64,000 nt of DNA from Glebionis coronaria (taxonomy: Eukaryota; Streptophyta; Magnoliopsida; Asterales; Asteraceae), in contig CM046879.1 in NCBI GenBank assembly GCA_025667525.1, forward strand, positions 382,935,039 to 382,999,038, written 5' to 3'. Both the position numbers and the translations under genes were made by a program. Of the stretch, positions 1 through 13,883 are shown in pieces. How positions within the stretch are numbered: position 1 is the first letter of the stretch; each line of letters begins with the position of its first letter. The notes beneath the pieces are model-generated. The model made no database searches and was not told where the DNA came from. It was given only the letters and a program-made list of their open reading frames with translations.

Positions 1-690
1 GACTTTTTTTGGTGAGAAGGATAAGAAGAATTTTCAGCTATTGATTTTAAAATCAATGGATGAGATTAAACCATAATCCTAACTAACTAACCAACTAACT
101 AACTAAACATTTAAATATGATTTTTAAAAAGTTTTTCAAAAATTCTGAAAAAATTCGAGTAGATCGGGTATCTTGGTGCAAAAAACTTTTGTGAAAAAAG
201 TTTTTTAATTCAAAGATTTTTACGTTTTTTTAATGCACAAAAACGAAATTTTGATGCACAAAGACGATAATTTTTAGGCTTTTTACGTTTTTTATGCATC
301 AAGAATTCATTTTTATACCCAACTTCTTTTGACTTTTTGCTTTAAAATTTGATACCGCATCAAATTAATACAACTTGAAAATTTTGTGCATGAAAAAAAT
401 TGTACACAAAATTTCATCTTTTTGTGCATCAAATTTCTTTTTTTGTGCATTAAAAAAACGCAAAAAACTCAAAATTAATAAAACTTTCTTCACAACTTTT
501 TTATGCACCAACATATCCGATATTACGGAATTTTTTCAGAATTTTTCGAGAAATTTTTTAAAATCATGTTTATATGGTTAGTTAGTTAGTTAGTTAGTTA
601 GTTAGAAATATGGATTGATCTCATCCATTGATTTTAAATCAACGGCTGAAAATCCTTCTTATCCTTCTCACAAAAAAAAATCTTTTTATT
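1..690. mobile_element. Foldback (long palindromic) MITE-like element
   Basis: The two halves are near reverse complements over almost the whole length. GTGAGAAGGATAAGAAG near base 11 reappears inverted at about 654-670. The AACT runs at 78-108 pair with the TTAG runs at 577-605. The TGCACAAAAA-type segments near 230-260 pair with those near 420-460. The centre lies near 345-365. There is no credible coding capacity. The right edge is set by comparison with the sister LTR, where the flank TAACTCTCCCCT (692-703 here) continues without this insert at about 20930. The left edge coincides with the window start, so the target duplication cannot be read. Superfamily is not assigned; a Mutator-type or other foldback MITE is possible. 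Confidence 0.8.
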
Positions 691-691
691 T

Positions 692-2208
<1,517 letters not shown>

Positions 2209-2210
2209 TT

Positions 2211-2225
2211 ACTCCCTCCTAATAG
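2211..2225 (-). promoter_or_regulatory. Polypurine tract of GYP-1
   Basis: On the minus strand this reads CTATTAGGAGGGAGT and lies two bases from the LTR start. Just upstream is a CTCGGGACGAGATTT-like stretch typical of the end of plant chromovirus pol. The tract would prime plus-strand DNA synthesis. Confidence 0.8.
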
Positions 2226-4507
2226 AAATCTCGTCCCGAGATTTACTCCTTAGGATCAAACACACAATCAATAAATCACATGCAGATACTTGTTCTAATT
2301 GAACTCCTCTCATTTCCACGTGAAGTTTAGTTCATGACTCAATTTACTAGATATATTAACCAAAAATATTTAAATTCATGCCCATAAATCTCACAAATGA
2401 CTCTTTGACAAATCGAAGACTCTTATTAACACTAATCCCGAATAATCGTACATGTAAATATGCATTCTCAAACCACATTTCCCAAATCTTAATACATGAA
2501 ATATATCATGTACACCACCCAATTCCCCAGGTAATTCTATACCCGTAAGCTATTGGTCCAATCTTTCCAAAGATCATAAATGGACATACAAAACTCGACA
2601 TCAACTCTTCTCTTTTACCAAAACATGGCGCCCGCTACTATGGGTGAAACTTCCTACGTAACTTTGTCACTAAACTGTAGTGGTTTCCTCCTTTTTAACA
2701 TATCATCTCTTGTTTCTCTCATCCTTTCCACAAACACCATGATTATATTAGAAACCTCTTTCACCAATTCTAGTCCGCAATAGGGGAAACTCACCATATC
2801 CTTCCATATAGTGCCTCAAATGGCATTCATCTACTTCTAGTATGATAACTATCATTATATGAAAACTCAAATATTACTAATGAGTTTCCCACCTCCCTCT
2901 AAATCAGTCACCCAAGCTCTCAACACGACTCCTATACTTGTAGCAATTTCTCACTTCATCCATCTATTTTCAGTTAGGAGGATATACTCATGTCCAATCA
3001 TGTTCATCAACTCCGTTTAGTCCATACCACAAACTACTTAAAAATTCCAATTTCCTTACACAAATGACCTATGACGATATTTCACATATTGATTAGTTTA
3101 TCCCAACGAGGCTCTTCCAATCCAAATCAACTTATGATCTATACACATCACCAAAAGGACGGTTATATCAGTTAGTCTATCAACTGCCATCCAAACCCAT
3201 GCTACAACTACTTCTATAAAATTTGGATAGATCATTAGTAGCACCTATACACTTCTTTCTCACTTTTCTCCATGAAAGATTTTGTTTTCCTGATACTCAA
3301 CACTTCCTTTATACCTACATAATGTCTTACCTTTAAGGTCATAGTGCTCCTCATCTTGTCTCAGTTAGACCAAGCCCTTCGTCTCTCATGACACATCACA
3401 TCTATAACTCCTCAACCATTCGATTATCGATACTAAGCCTTCTAATCAAACAGTATAGGTTAGTACCATTTCCTTTCCACACTACAACAATATTAGCATG
3501 CTTAGTGCCTTAGTCTACTCATTAGGCCATACCAAAGTTTTACCTTTGGTTCCTATCTCGACCTATTTCATTCATGATTCGCATCTATCCACACTTCCTT
3601 CTTCTTCCTCAAATCATGACATACATCACGATGTTATGCTTCCCGTCTTTCAAGTCATATATACCTCAAAAATTTTACAAGTAGCTTCACTTGTTTTTTC
3701 TCACGATCAGTTCTCCTACTCCCTCCTAATAGGGACAGACTAGAGTTTTATGTGATCCCATGCGGATCACACTCTCATAGTTTCTATTCGTCTAAACTAA
3801 GCCATATTTTAAATTCTTATTCAAATCTCATCCTTCTATTTTGATCTTGCACTCAACATGAGGTACTTTCAATCATCATCTTCTAAGAATACTTGGTTCT
3901 CTCCTTCGATGGTTCTCCCTAATTCCTACACTATCCCGTCCAACAGAAATTCCATACTTCATTCATCAAATCTATGGAAATCACTATTGCATTGGATAAT
4001 GCATAATTGTCTCTTCCAAAGATCTTTCATAACAACTTCACAAAACCGACTCTCTAATCACTTCTCCATGAACTTATTCAACTCAGATTCACTACTCATC
4101 CCTCGATATTGATTTCCACAAAAATTCTATCCGCGTAGTCACTCGACTCCCCTTGTTACCTCCACGAGTTCTTAATCTCCCATGTTATGTATCCAATTCA
4201 TCACGATCCACTAGTTCAGCTCTTTGTAACTCCACTCCGGTACTCGATTTGTCCTTCTTCGTTACGAACCATACTGAGATTCCCATCATAGTGCTTGTCA
4301 CCTTTCCAGTCCTTGTAACTTCTGTAACTCCTTCGAAATCTCTTGCTTCCTTCTAGCAGCCGGCACGTAGTCCTTTCAGCTCCTTGATTCACGATATAGC
4401 TCTTCACGCACTCCTTCTCGTCTCTATGATGTTACCTAGGAACTCCACACTACCCAATAGCCTCTAACTTCAACTCATCTACCACAATATTTCTAAAGGT
4501 ACTTCAA
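2226..4507 (-). pseudogene. GYP-1 decayed pol remains (RT fragment to integrase end)
   Basis: No reading frame survives. Minus-strand translation near 2480-2600 gives scraps such as IGPIAY and a PGELG-like stretch, which resemble the C-terminal part of chromovirus integrase. Near 3930-4000 a piece resembling the IDLMN segment of reverse transcriptase can be seen. The distance between these pieces is too short for a complete RT, RNase H and integrase region, so internal deletions are likely. The continuation of this interior lies at 17355-19766, on the other side of the TAT-1 insertion. Assignment to a chromovirus (Tekay-like) element also rests on the polypurine tract and the Met-type primer site at 19767-19782. 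Confidence 0.6.
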
Positions 4508-4512
4508 CCCCT

Positions 4513-7500
4513 TGATGTAGTAGTTTTTGTACCTTTTAGGAAAAGGATGACAAAATAGGGCAAGTAGGCACGACGATTTAGGAAAACCGTGTGTGAATGA
4601 CCCTAAGTGAGTTCGTTCTCGAGGAGGCTAGTGTGTTGTGTAATGATTTGATTAATGTTTGTGATTATATTGAGAAGAAAAGAAAATAGAAATAAGAAAG
4701 AAATGACGGTTACGAAGACGGATCGAGCTAAGACGAAAAAGCGTTCACGTAAAACCGTAAAAAAACTACAAAAATTAAAAATCTTAAAACCTACAAATTA
4801 ATTAAAAGCTAAAAGTAAGTCTAAAATAATATAAATAAAAATAAAAATCCAATAAAAATATTTTAAAACCTTTTATTAATTTAATATTCAATTTTAAATG
4901 CTAATTAAAGCCCTAAAATGAAATATAATTAATCAAAATGTCCAAAATATTATTTTATTGAACAAATAACTTACTTATATTATCTAAAGACTAAAAAGTA
5001 TTTTTTCTAATTTTTCAAAACTATTTTTCTATTTTTAAATCACTTAAAACTATTTTAAAACTAAAATAATTATAAAAAATAATAAAATAATGCTAAAAAT
5101 AAGTTGACACTTTTAAAAATCCTAATTTACTCTAATGAACAGTAGAAAATTGAAAAAGTTTGAAAAATATAAAATTTACCACTAAAAGACAAAAGCAGTT
5201 TAAAATAAAACCCTAATTAACTTAAATTAATTCTAAAAATTAAACAAAAGGTGAACAGTAAAAACTTTTTTAACCAAAAATCTTAAAATATTTTTCTTAA
5301 TAAAAGAAAAATGTTGAAACTGAAAAATACTGATTTTTGGCACTAAATGCCAAAAATAGAAATAATAAAAGTTAATTATAATGCTATTTAATCTAAAAAA
5401 TATAAAATGAACAGTAAATAAAAATCTAATTAATCAGAAAAATCAAAAATAAAATTAGAAAAATTTAGAAACAAGTTTGAAGTCCTAACTCACAAATTCA
5501 AGCACTAAAGACAAAAAAGAAAGAATTCTGATAGTGACATCTAAAGGATTTTGTCTGCTAGTTGAGCAGTACCAACTATGATGCTACCAGTGGGAAGTTT
5601 GTTCCCATTGCTAGTGTGTTTTGTTGGTCAGGAGACCTTAGAGCTTAGGAAAGCTCTTAGGAAAGCTCTTATGCTTGGTTTTCTTTGGACCACAAGGCAC
5701 CCCCACACCAATTGGGTTGTGGGGAGTCTGAGTAAACACAAAAAACACACAATCACAATACAAAATTTCACACAAAAGCACAAAAAGTTACTGATTATGC
5801 ATTCAAGTTTCTGATGAACAGACAACCAAGTTACATGCAAAAAAATGAGATTCAATGGCCAAATACTTGCATACAATCCAACTAAATGGCATATAAGCAA
5901 TGCCAATCCCTAAAATGACCTATCTCCTAACAGTCTACAAGATTTGATAGCAAAATTCCAACAAAAACAGTCACTCAGGACACTTACTGGTTTTGACCAT
6001 TTTTTCCAACTTTTGAGCATACAAATGAGCTATAAACCTTACCAAATGGAAAACTAAGCACATGTACTACCTAATAACAAGCAAATGAGTGAAGATAACA
6101 GGTTTCAAACAAGATTCATATATTTTTTACCCTAGGTTAAACCCTTATCCAAACACCCCTTAAAATTCTAAAATCAAAATTTATCAAGTCAAAAGCTTAT
6201 AGAATCCAACCAAACTGATTTAAACAACTTATATCATGCATACAACCAAGTAATCAGTGAAATAAAACACTTGAACAAACAAATGAACAACTTGCAGTCA
6301 AAATTCACCAAATCACAATTTTAACCAACTTTCTAAAAACTTAAACAAGGAATAAGAGGTTTACCTTGTTGGACCTACATCCAGGCCCAACAATGGCTGC
6401 TAGCCATCTCCAAACATGTCCGGACCTGTGCAGGACCTTGGACAATCAGGCTCTTAAAACCTGCTAAGAAAAATGAAGAACACACAATATACCAATATTT
6501 CTGATTTCTTTTCTCTTTTTTTAAATCTTTTCAAAATCTTTTTTCAAATATTCTTCCTTTCAAACACTTAACAAAACAAATTCCAACCTTGGAAAACCAA
6601 ATGAGAATAAGTATTTACCCAAAAATTTCAACCTTTTTTAGAAACTTGAAAAAGGATGACTTTTGAAAAACCTTTAACCAATAATCATATGTGGAACTCA
6701 GATTTCTAGCTTAAAAACATTTACCAACTTTTTTATAAAACAAAAGGAATTACACTTTTTCATAAAAATTACCAACTTTATTTAAATAAAAAGGGATTAC
6801 AAAGTTTTGCTAGAAAAACTGGAACAAAGGATACTTGTGACATGCCACAAGTATATATAATGCCTAAAAGACTATTCTAGAATCAGGAATAAAATATTAC
6901 AATGGTAAAACCCTAATACTAGAAAATCCGAATTTGCCCTTGGTCTTTTGACTGAATTCTTTGTCAATATGATCATGTGAAGTAGCCAGCTGTTGTTTGT
7001 TGATCATGAGCGTTTATTTGAGCTTGGGGGCCAAGGAGAATCATCCTGGGCGTTTATCTTGACCCTTCTTGGGTTTGGGGGAAAAAGACGTTTGCAGGGG
7101 TGGTCCTACACTCACATGGGTTTGTCTTGGGTCATGGTTTTTGTGTGGGATGGGGTGACAAAGAGGGCAATCAACGATCTGGAAAATATGAACGAAAACC
7201 CCTTTGTTTTAAATTCAATTGTGCCTGGAAAATTAGGGTTTATGTGGGTGTTTAATGGGGGTTTAATCTGTTTTAGTGTGGGGGTTAATTTAAAAACATG
7301 TTTGGTGGGAAAAGATTAGGGGTTGACTGGGTGTTTTGACCAGGTTTATTTAATAAACCTGGTGGGTTTGGGTTGGGTTAATGGGTTGGACGGGTAAGGG
7401 TTTGGGTAAATGGGTGGGTTATGGTAAGGTGTCAAGAGCTGGTTGGATGTTGAAGTTTAGTTGTCTGGCAGTTTTGGCCCCCCAAGGTTTATATTCTTTT

Positions 7501-7972
7501 CACTTTGCAATAATCAGCTCCAAACTTCATTCCCTTTGTTTTCAAGTTTGGCAACTTGTCAATTTTGGCATAGAAACTTTATAAACTTTTATCAAGGGCT
7601 TTAAATGCATAATTTTCATTTTTCAAGGGCCATTCTTGTAATGTCTTCAAACTTTAGGGACCCTATTCATATTTATGAATATTTGAGGGGTATAAAGTGT
7701 TAATCTTCAAAAGTTGAGGGACCAATGTTGCCAATCTTCAATTCTTCAAGGTCATTTTTGGAAATTCCAGATTTGGGCCCGGTTCATTGTGCGGCTTCGT
7801 TTCCCGTGTTCGTTTTTGATTGATTCTTGTGATCTTTTTGTCATTCCCTCAATATCCGTACCTAAAATACACAAGCAACAAACACGAGCATATATTTGGT
7901 AGTTTTAATGATATTTTATGCATTTTAAGCCCGATTTGGACGATGAGATTACGTATAAAAACAGTCTCATCA
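4513..7972 (-). repeat. TAT-1 3' LTR
   Basis: This 3.46-kb LTR is colinear with 13884-17349. On the minus strand it begins TGATGAGACTG at 7972 and ends CTACATCA at 4513. It is AT-rich and has no credible gene; the open frames around 5578-5906 and 6993-7319 recur in the other LTR and resemble no known protein. The segment holding TGTGCGGCTTCG near 7790 is shared with the TAT-2 LTR near 26860, so the two are related subfamilies. Confidence 0.95.
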
Positions 7973-7990
7973 CTCCCCCATACTAAACCA
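7973..7990 (-). promoter_or_regulatory. TAT-1 polypurine tract
   Basis: On the minus strand this reads AGTATGGGGGAG immediately before the 3' LTR. Two similar sequences lie upstream, at 9354-9370 and 9411-9425. Confidence 0.8.
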
Positions 7991-9877
7991 TTGTCGTGCC
8001 CTCACGCAATGCTAGAATAAAGTATCGTAGCACCTCCAAAATTCATTTTATTCACTTTATTGAATGATAAACTAGCTACACTACTACTATTACTACTACT
8101 TGTGTTTTAGACATAATGTATGATTTTCATCGCAAAATGGGACGTTTAGGTTCATAGAATAAGAACACGTGAATGCTTCGTTAGAAATAATTTCATCGTC
8201 CTCGATTTTCACTCTAATTCCATGCCAAGCGTGCAACGAGATCATTGTCATTATAAGTTAGTAATGCTAACACTACTCATATGCCCTAATCACGTACTTA
8301 TCCTCCCATTATTCCTAAGTTGTATCTCCTATATTATATTATGTCTTAATGATCACGAGGATACATCATTGACTTATGCGATAATAGAGATTTAGGTCTA
8401 AAAATAGAGTCCTAACGGTGTAACTAAGACCATCAAATCAATAACCCCTCCTAATAGACAACGATGTTAAAAAATTAAGTTGACAAGAAGAATCGATAAA
8501 CATGGTTTTATAACGGTTTTGAACATGAGACTTATTACCAAGACTTTTATACGCCCCCTAACGGAAGGGCCTTATTATCTTTGGTTTACCTCCATCTTTT
8601 ATTCAACTTCGCCATGAAGCTTTTATTATGACTTCGGTCTTGCCTTGCCTTTTATTATCCGCCTCATCGGTGGTTTTATTAGCCAAAGACGTATATCCTC
8701 ACGCTAAAGCGAATTTTGGATCTTTAAAGCTTCGAAGATTAAGGCTTGATTCACTTTCAATTTTGCATAGATTTTAGGCCTTGTGGGGCTTCAAATTGTT
8801 TGCTAGATTTAGGTGAGCACTTGAAATCTTATTATTGGGTGAATCTTTTGATTATTAGGGTGCCAATACTTCAAAACCGTGACGCTGGCGATACCTTAAT
8901 GTCTTCCCAATTTAATTACACGGAAGCTATTAGAAAAGACTAGAAACCCAACAATCCTAACTAAACCGCTAAGTCATATTTATTAAGCAAAAAATATTTA
9001 CATGCGAAGGGAGAATAAGCAAACAACGAGAACACATGAGTTTTTGAAAGAATACGAGTACTCTACGTTTAGCATAGTAACTTATAATTAACCCTATCAT
9101 TTCTCGTCCTCATTTAAGAGACTTAGCCTAATGTGAAGTTAAGGAATCAAAGCTAAGTGCTCAACACGCACGGTCGAGTCAAAAATTACTCTTATTCTCG
9201 CCATCGGAAAATCTACATTCGTGTCTTCAAACACTTACAAAACATGAGAAAAATTTTAAAATTTGGCCATTTTTAGCCTTATTTTGCAACAAAATGATAA
9301 ACAAAAAGATAAACTTTGGAAAGCGTGAAGGTTTGGCAAGGCAAGTATCTATTCACCCCCCATACTAAAGTTAAACATTGTCCTTAATGTTTCGAGTCTA
9401 GGGGTGCAAATACCCCCATACTAGAGACGTAGTCGAATGCCTAATCTAGCATGGAAAGGGTGTAACCATTAAATAAATAGCCGTTTATGAAGTGTGCTAA
9501 AAACCTAAGGTTAGAACAATCAAGGATATATCATGGATATTGAGAAAGTCTTTAAAGCAAACGATCGAGTGCTCCCATAAAACGAACACGAGAGGCTCCA
9601 ATCGTGAAGATCATGATCTAAAAACCACAATGCACAAACAACCACGGAACAAAGGTTGGAAGGGCACAAATCCCCTCACATTACACTAATTAGAAAGCAA
9701 TAATATGTACATGGATAAGCATGGGTTTCCCCCACGAGGCACCTTGTTTTTGATAACCGAGTCAAAAGCTCGACTCGAATCCCCATAAATGTGATCATTT
9801 AGGGATTATCTTGGTATGGTTAATTTTTAGTGGGGCTTACATGATAAACAAGGCCCAAAAACAACCGGTATTAAGGA
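7991..9877 (-). other. TAT-1 long 3' non-coding region with conserved stem-loops
   Basis: This stretch has no significant ORF. It is colinear with the 3' regions of TAT-3 (43100-45139) and TAT-4 (59122-61168). Shared blocks include the AACGAGATCATTGTCATTAT-type stretch near 8239 and polypurine-like copies. A stem-loop AAACATTG/CAATGTTT, with one mismatch here, lies at 9373-9392. A GGGTTTCCCCCACGAGGCACC box (shown on the plus strand) lies near 9723, and a CGAGTC/GACTCG stem-loop at 9758-9777. It probably contains the 3' UTR and possibly RNA signals used in trans mobilisation. Confidence 0.7.
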
Positions 9878-10804
9878 CTAAGTCCTTTGATGGTGCAAAA
9901 TACCGGGATCGAAGATGGCGTTCTCGTTTTCATTGGAAAAACAAATCAACGCCACTTCATCGTGAGTCAACAAAAATCCAAAGGGTTTCAAGAAAATAGG
10001 TGAGAAGAAATAGAAGGGTGGGACAATGGGTAAGTCATGAAAACATTGAGCTACTCGAGGTAGACTCGCACCAATCAAATGAAAAGATTTTCCATTTATT
10101 GCATCGGTGGAAGACCGAGATTTCCCTTTATAAGCAATTCCAGTATCAAATATCTCGTCCTCGGTGGAGAAAGGGGAGGGAACATAAGGGGCTTCCCCCA
10201 CACTAAGTCCACACAAAGAATCGTCAAAAGGAGAAGACGAGCTTATAGTACTCAATACACGTGGTGATGACGGAGTTAGCATTGTAGAAAAATCTTTTAA
10301 ATTCAATTCAAAATCTTTTCCTTTTTCATCTTTTAAACTCTCCTTGTGAAAACCCGATTTAATTATGTCAAAAATATTTGGTGTTTCTAAAGCAATGTTA
10401 GTCACACTAAAAATTCTCACATTTGAAAAGCGTTTTGGTAAAGGTGGTGGTAAGTTTTCAAAACGTTTGTCGACAAAGAAAACTCCCCCATCGGGATCAA
10501 CGTATTCATCATCCGAAGAATCATTCACAATTGGAATTGTAGGCTTAACACTCTTAACCTCCACCGGCGGAGGGGACGGAACTTCATTTTTCTCAACAAC
10601 TCCTAAAACTCTTTTTGAAATCTTTTTGCAAATGTTTTTGATGGGATTGACATTATACAAAGACGTGATAGAATACACATGAGAAAGAGTAGAGTTTTGG
10701 GTTGCATTAATGACGAGTTCTTCCTCATTGAAACGAAGAGTGATTTTCCTTTCATGCACATCGATAAGTGCTCTCGAGGTATCCAAAAAAGATCGACCTA
10801 AAAT
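9878..10804 (-). pseudogene. TAT-1 post-protease tail of the gag-pro frame, unknown function
   Basis: This segment continues in the same frame after a nonsense codon at about 10805-10807. Its first residues (ILGRSFLDTSRALIDV, then a KITLRF-type stretch) are the end of the retropepsin domain. The following roughly 250 residues are rich in Ser, Pro and acidic residues and end near an IFDPGI motif. TAT-3 has a comparable acidic tail carrying a VFDPGVAIF motif (42352-43098), so the tail is a feature of this class and not random read-through. I recognise no known domain. In autonomous relatives this position leads into reverse transcriptase. Confidence 0.6.
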
Positions 10805-12072
10805 TTACGGAACTTTAGGATCGATAGGAATGTCAACAACAATAAAGTCTACGGGATAGTAGAACTTTCCAACTTTCACGAAGACGTCCTCGGCTACTCC
10901 ACAAGCTAGAATCGTAGAATGATCGGCCATCTCGATTGACATTCTTGAAGGAGTGAGATTTGGAAGATTGAGCGATTTCAAAATCTCAAGAGGCATCAAA
11001 TTAATACTAGCACCAAGATCGACCAAGGCGTAGCATTCTTCCATGTCTTGTATAGCACATGGGATTAAAAAATTTCCAGGATCACCGACTTTTTGAGGTA
11101 TGCGGCTAAGAAAAACCAATGAACAACTAGACGATTTTTGCAATTTCTCTTTGTTATTCAACATACTTTTGAAGTTCGCGGCAAATCGAGGCATCATGAC
11201 TAAGGCGTCGGCAAAACTTATATTGAAATGCAAGTCACGAAACATTTTCATAAAAAGTTCAAATTGATAATTCTTTCGTTCTTGTGCCTTTTCCTTGTCT
11301 CGTCTTGAAGGGTATGGTAAAGGTGGTGTGGGTTGGGGCATAGGCATAGGCATCAGCCTTGGAATCTCGGGTTCCATGATTGGTGTGGGTTCAATCGTAG
11401 GTGTGGTTTGAGCGGTACTTTGTGGGCTTGGAATGTGCTCCTTTTCAACCACCACCTCAGGTTCTTTCTCTTTTTCCTTCTCCATAGAAGTACTTGGACG
11501 AGAAATGGGTTCTTTGAAAGTTTTACCACTACGAGTAGTAATAACCTTCAATTCTCCTTTCGGGTTCACGATGGTATCACTAGGAAGACCACCCGAAGAA
11601 GACGGCTTACACATGATAGCTTCAAACATTTTAGCCATTCGGTCTTCAAACTTAGATTGCCTAGCATCCGCTTTTAACAACTCTTGCTTAATCTCATGTT
11701 GTCCTTGCTCCATTTTTTGTTGATTTTGTTGGATACGTGTGACATTTCCTTCCATTTTATTAGCATGAGTTTTAAGTTCATTAGCAAGTTCGTTTTTAAG
11801 CTCGTTTTTCAACTCGGATCTTAAGCTAACCATTTCACGTTGCAAATTGTCAAACTTAGCATCATTAGCCTTAGCATAACTCAAAAACTCTCCTTGAAGA
11901 TTTTTGGTGTGATCGTTTTGAAAACCTTGTGTGGTAGTTTGAAAATCACGGTTTTGGTTTTGGTTTGAAACTTGCCCATTTCCACTTTGATAATTACCCT
12001 TGTTGTAGTTACGTTGATTTCCTTGATAATTACCACCTTAATTGTTGTTTCGATTGTTATTAGCATTTTGAT
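10805..12072 (-). pseudogene. TAT-1 gag C-terminal linker and retropepsin-like protease
   Basis: The same frame as the upstream gag resumes after the nonsense codon near 12074, with one more stop near 12030. It begins with an Asn/Gln-rich stretch. A Lys/Glu-rich helical segment with likely coiled-coil character follows (ELKNELKNELANELK), then a proline-rich linker. The protease core has ALVDLGASINLMP as the active-site motif (DLGA instead of the commoner DTGA) and a PVDFIVVD strand. It ends at a stop that replaces a leucine codon in the PLILGR-type motif. The enzyme would process Gag. Nonsense changes make it a pseudogene as it stands. Confidence 0.85.
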
Positions 12073-12073
12073 T

Positions 12074-13198
12074 TTATGGAGCTTGATTTTGGCGGGAACC
12101 TTGGCCGTTTTGGTTATAAGTTCCCGTGGCTACATAAGCACTCGAAGTGTTACCATCCGCGGTAATGCACTCGGAAAAATCATGAGCTCCACCACATGAA
12201 ATACAACTCTTGGCAACCGCTTTAACCGAAGCGGAATTCGAAGCTTCTTGAGCTTTCCAATGGGACATAAGAGTCGAAAACCTATCGAGAAACCGATTCT
12301 CCTCATTTGCTTCATCTTGCAAGGCATTAATGGAACGAGACGATGAAGAGCCCAAATTGGCAAAACTCGGTGTGTTACGTGGGCTATAAACCTTAGACCT
12401 ATTTTCAATGATTTTCAAAGCCTCTTCGGTTGTTTTGCACAAAAAATTTCCACCCGCAGCGGCATTTAAGTAATCTCGTTCATGATCATTAAGCCCATTA
12501 TAAAAAGTGTCAATTTGATGCAATTCGGAAAAATCATGGTGTGGACATTCATGTAACATTTCTTTAAACCTTTCCCAAGCCATTGAACAACTTTCATTAG
12601 ATCTTTGTGTAAATCGTGAAATCTCGTTTTTCAAATGTGTTATTTTAGATGGTGGAAAAAATTGATTCACAAATTTAGACACGAGATCGGCCCATGTCAA
12701 AATCGAATTTGGCGATTCTTTCTCAAGCCATATCTTGGCGGGTCCATCTAACGAGTAGGGAAACAACATCATCTTAATGGCATCGTGTGGTACATCCTTA
12801 AACTTGCTTGTCGCGGTGAGACGATTAAATTGCCTAATGTGATAATGTGGGTTGTCTTTTTCGTGTCCGCGAAACTTGTTTGCTTGAAGCATAGACATTA
12901 AACCCGTCTTGATCTCGAAGTTCTCCGCAAGGTTGGAGGGAATCACAATGGCCTCTCCAAAACCCTCGGTGGGTACTTGAAGAAACTCCATCATAGTACG
13001 ATTAGCCATGATAGCTTCTTGTTCTACAATAGGTTCCTCACTTGGAGTCTCTTCACTAGAAAAATTAGGAGTAGGTGTTGCCTCCTTTCGGTTTCGACGT
13101 TTACGTGCACGTTTTGCTTGATTGCGAGTAAGCATAAACGTCACGTACAACGAGGCGATGAGCAAAGAAGATTCTTTTTGGTGTTTTGTATTTTTCAA
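12074..13198 (-). pseudogene. gag: TAT-1 gag (capsid and zinc knuckle)
   Basis: This 374-codon frame contains the plant Ty3/gypsy Gag capsid. It includes the MLFPYSLDGPAKIWL segment, FFPPSKITHLKNEI, and a CPHHDFSELHQIDTFYNGL motif near residue 220. A CCHC-like knuckle (C-X2-C-X3-H-X4-C, CISCGGAHDFSEC) lies near residue 340. The likely true start is the internal Met at 13135 (MLTRNQAKRARK), because TAT-2 and TAT-3 begin at the equivalent place; the extra 21 residues are probably leader. Gag forms the virus-like particle that packages element RNA. The frame stops at 12074 by a nonsense codon but continues downstream, so the full product is broken. Confidence 0.9.
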
Positions 13199-13860
13199 TT
13201 TTTTTGTGGTTTTTGATTGTATTAACCTTTTTGGAAATTGGTGAATGTATTAAGTAGACAAAGATCTACAAATCTCCTCCTTAATCAAATCTCTCGATTA
13301 AAGAAGCCTCAAGGAATGAAAACGATCACGTGAAGTGAACGCCTTCGATGACTTTAGAACGATGGTGGAACACCAAATCGTTCAAGAGGGTTTAATCAAT
13401 GAAACCAAGAAAATATATATGATATGTAATAATACTTTGGGCGGAAAAACCCTCGATTAGCTCTCAAAATCAAATACTCACAAGCAAGCGGAGGAAACGA
13501 GGCGGCGCGAAGCACTAAGAGCCTTTTTCCTTTAGGTCGTGAAATACAACCGCCTTATACCCACCTTATAGTTTGTATTTTTCAAAATCGAGCTTCTCGA
13601 AAGTATTTATCTATTTTTGCCTTTTTTTCTTTGGTTTGAGATTCGAATACAATGATTGGGTAATGACCTCCCAAGTCAAGGTTGTGATTTCTCACGTATT
13701 TGGAGTACTTGTAAATTTATTGTTCTACGTATACAATATATTAATAATATTCACACAAAAACCGAAAACGATAATACGTATTAGTAGAGTGCTACTAATA
13801 CAAATACTAATTATGGCTAGTATATAAAAACAACAATTGTTCAATCAAAACACAACACGC
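13199..13860 (-). other. TAT-1 5' leader between primer site and gag
   Basis: This is a non-coding leader of about 660 bp. It resembles the TAT-2 leader (22744-23354), for example in AACCCTCGATTA and TCACGTG-type stretches. No ORF is convincing. Packaging and dimerisation signals normally lie in this region of LTR elements. Confidence 0.65.
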
Positions 13861-13879
13861 CTCCCCGGCCGCGGCGCCA
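13861..13879 (-). promoter_or_regulatory. TAT-1 primer-binding site
   Basis: On the minus strand this reads TGGCGCCGCGGCCGGGGAG, four bases from the 5' LTR end. It corresponds to the tRNA-Asp-type primer site (TGGCGCCGTTGCCGGGG) known for plant Athila/Tat elements, with changes in the middle. Confidence 0.88.
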
Positions 13880-13883
13880 AGAA

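Noticed and set aside
375..581. 68-codon ORF inside the foldback element
   Set aside because: It lies in an arm of the palindrome, is low complexity and matches nothing known.
5578..5906. ORFs repeated at 14946-15275, with 6993-7319 repeated at 16361-16688
   Set aside because: They are duplicated because they lie in the two TAT-1 LTRs. They have no recognisable domain, and the frames differ between copies.
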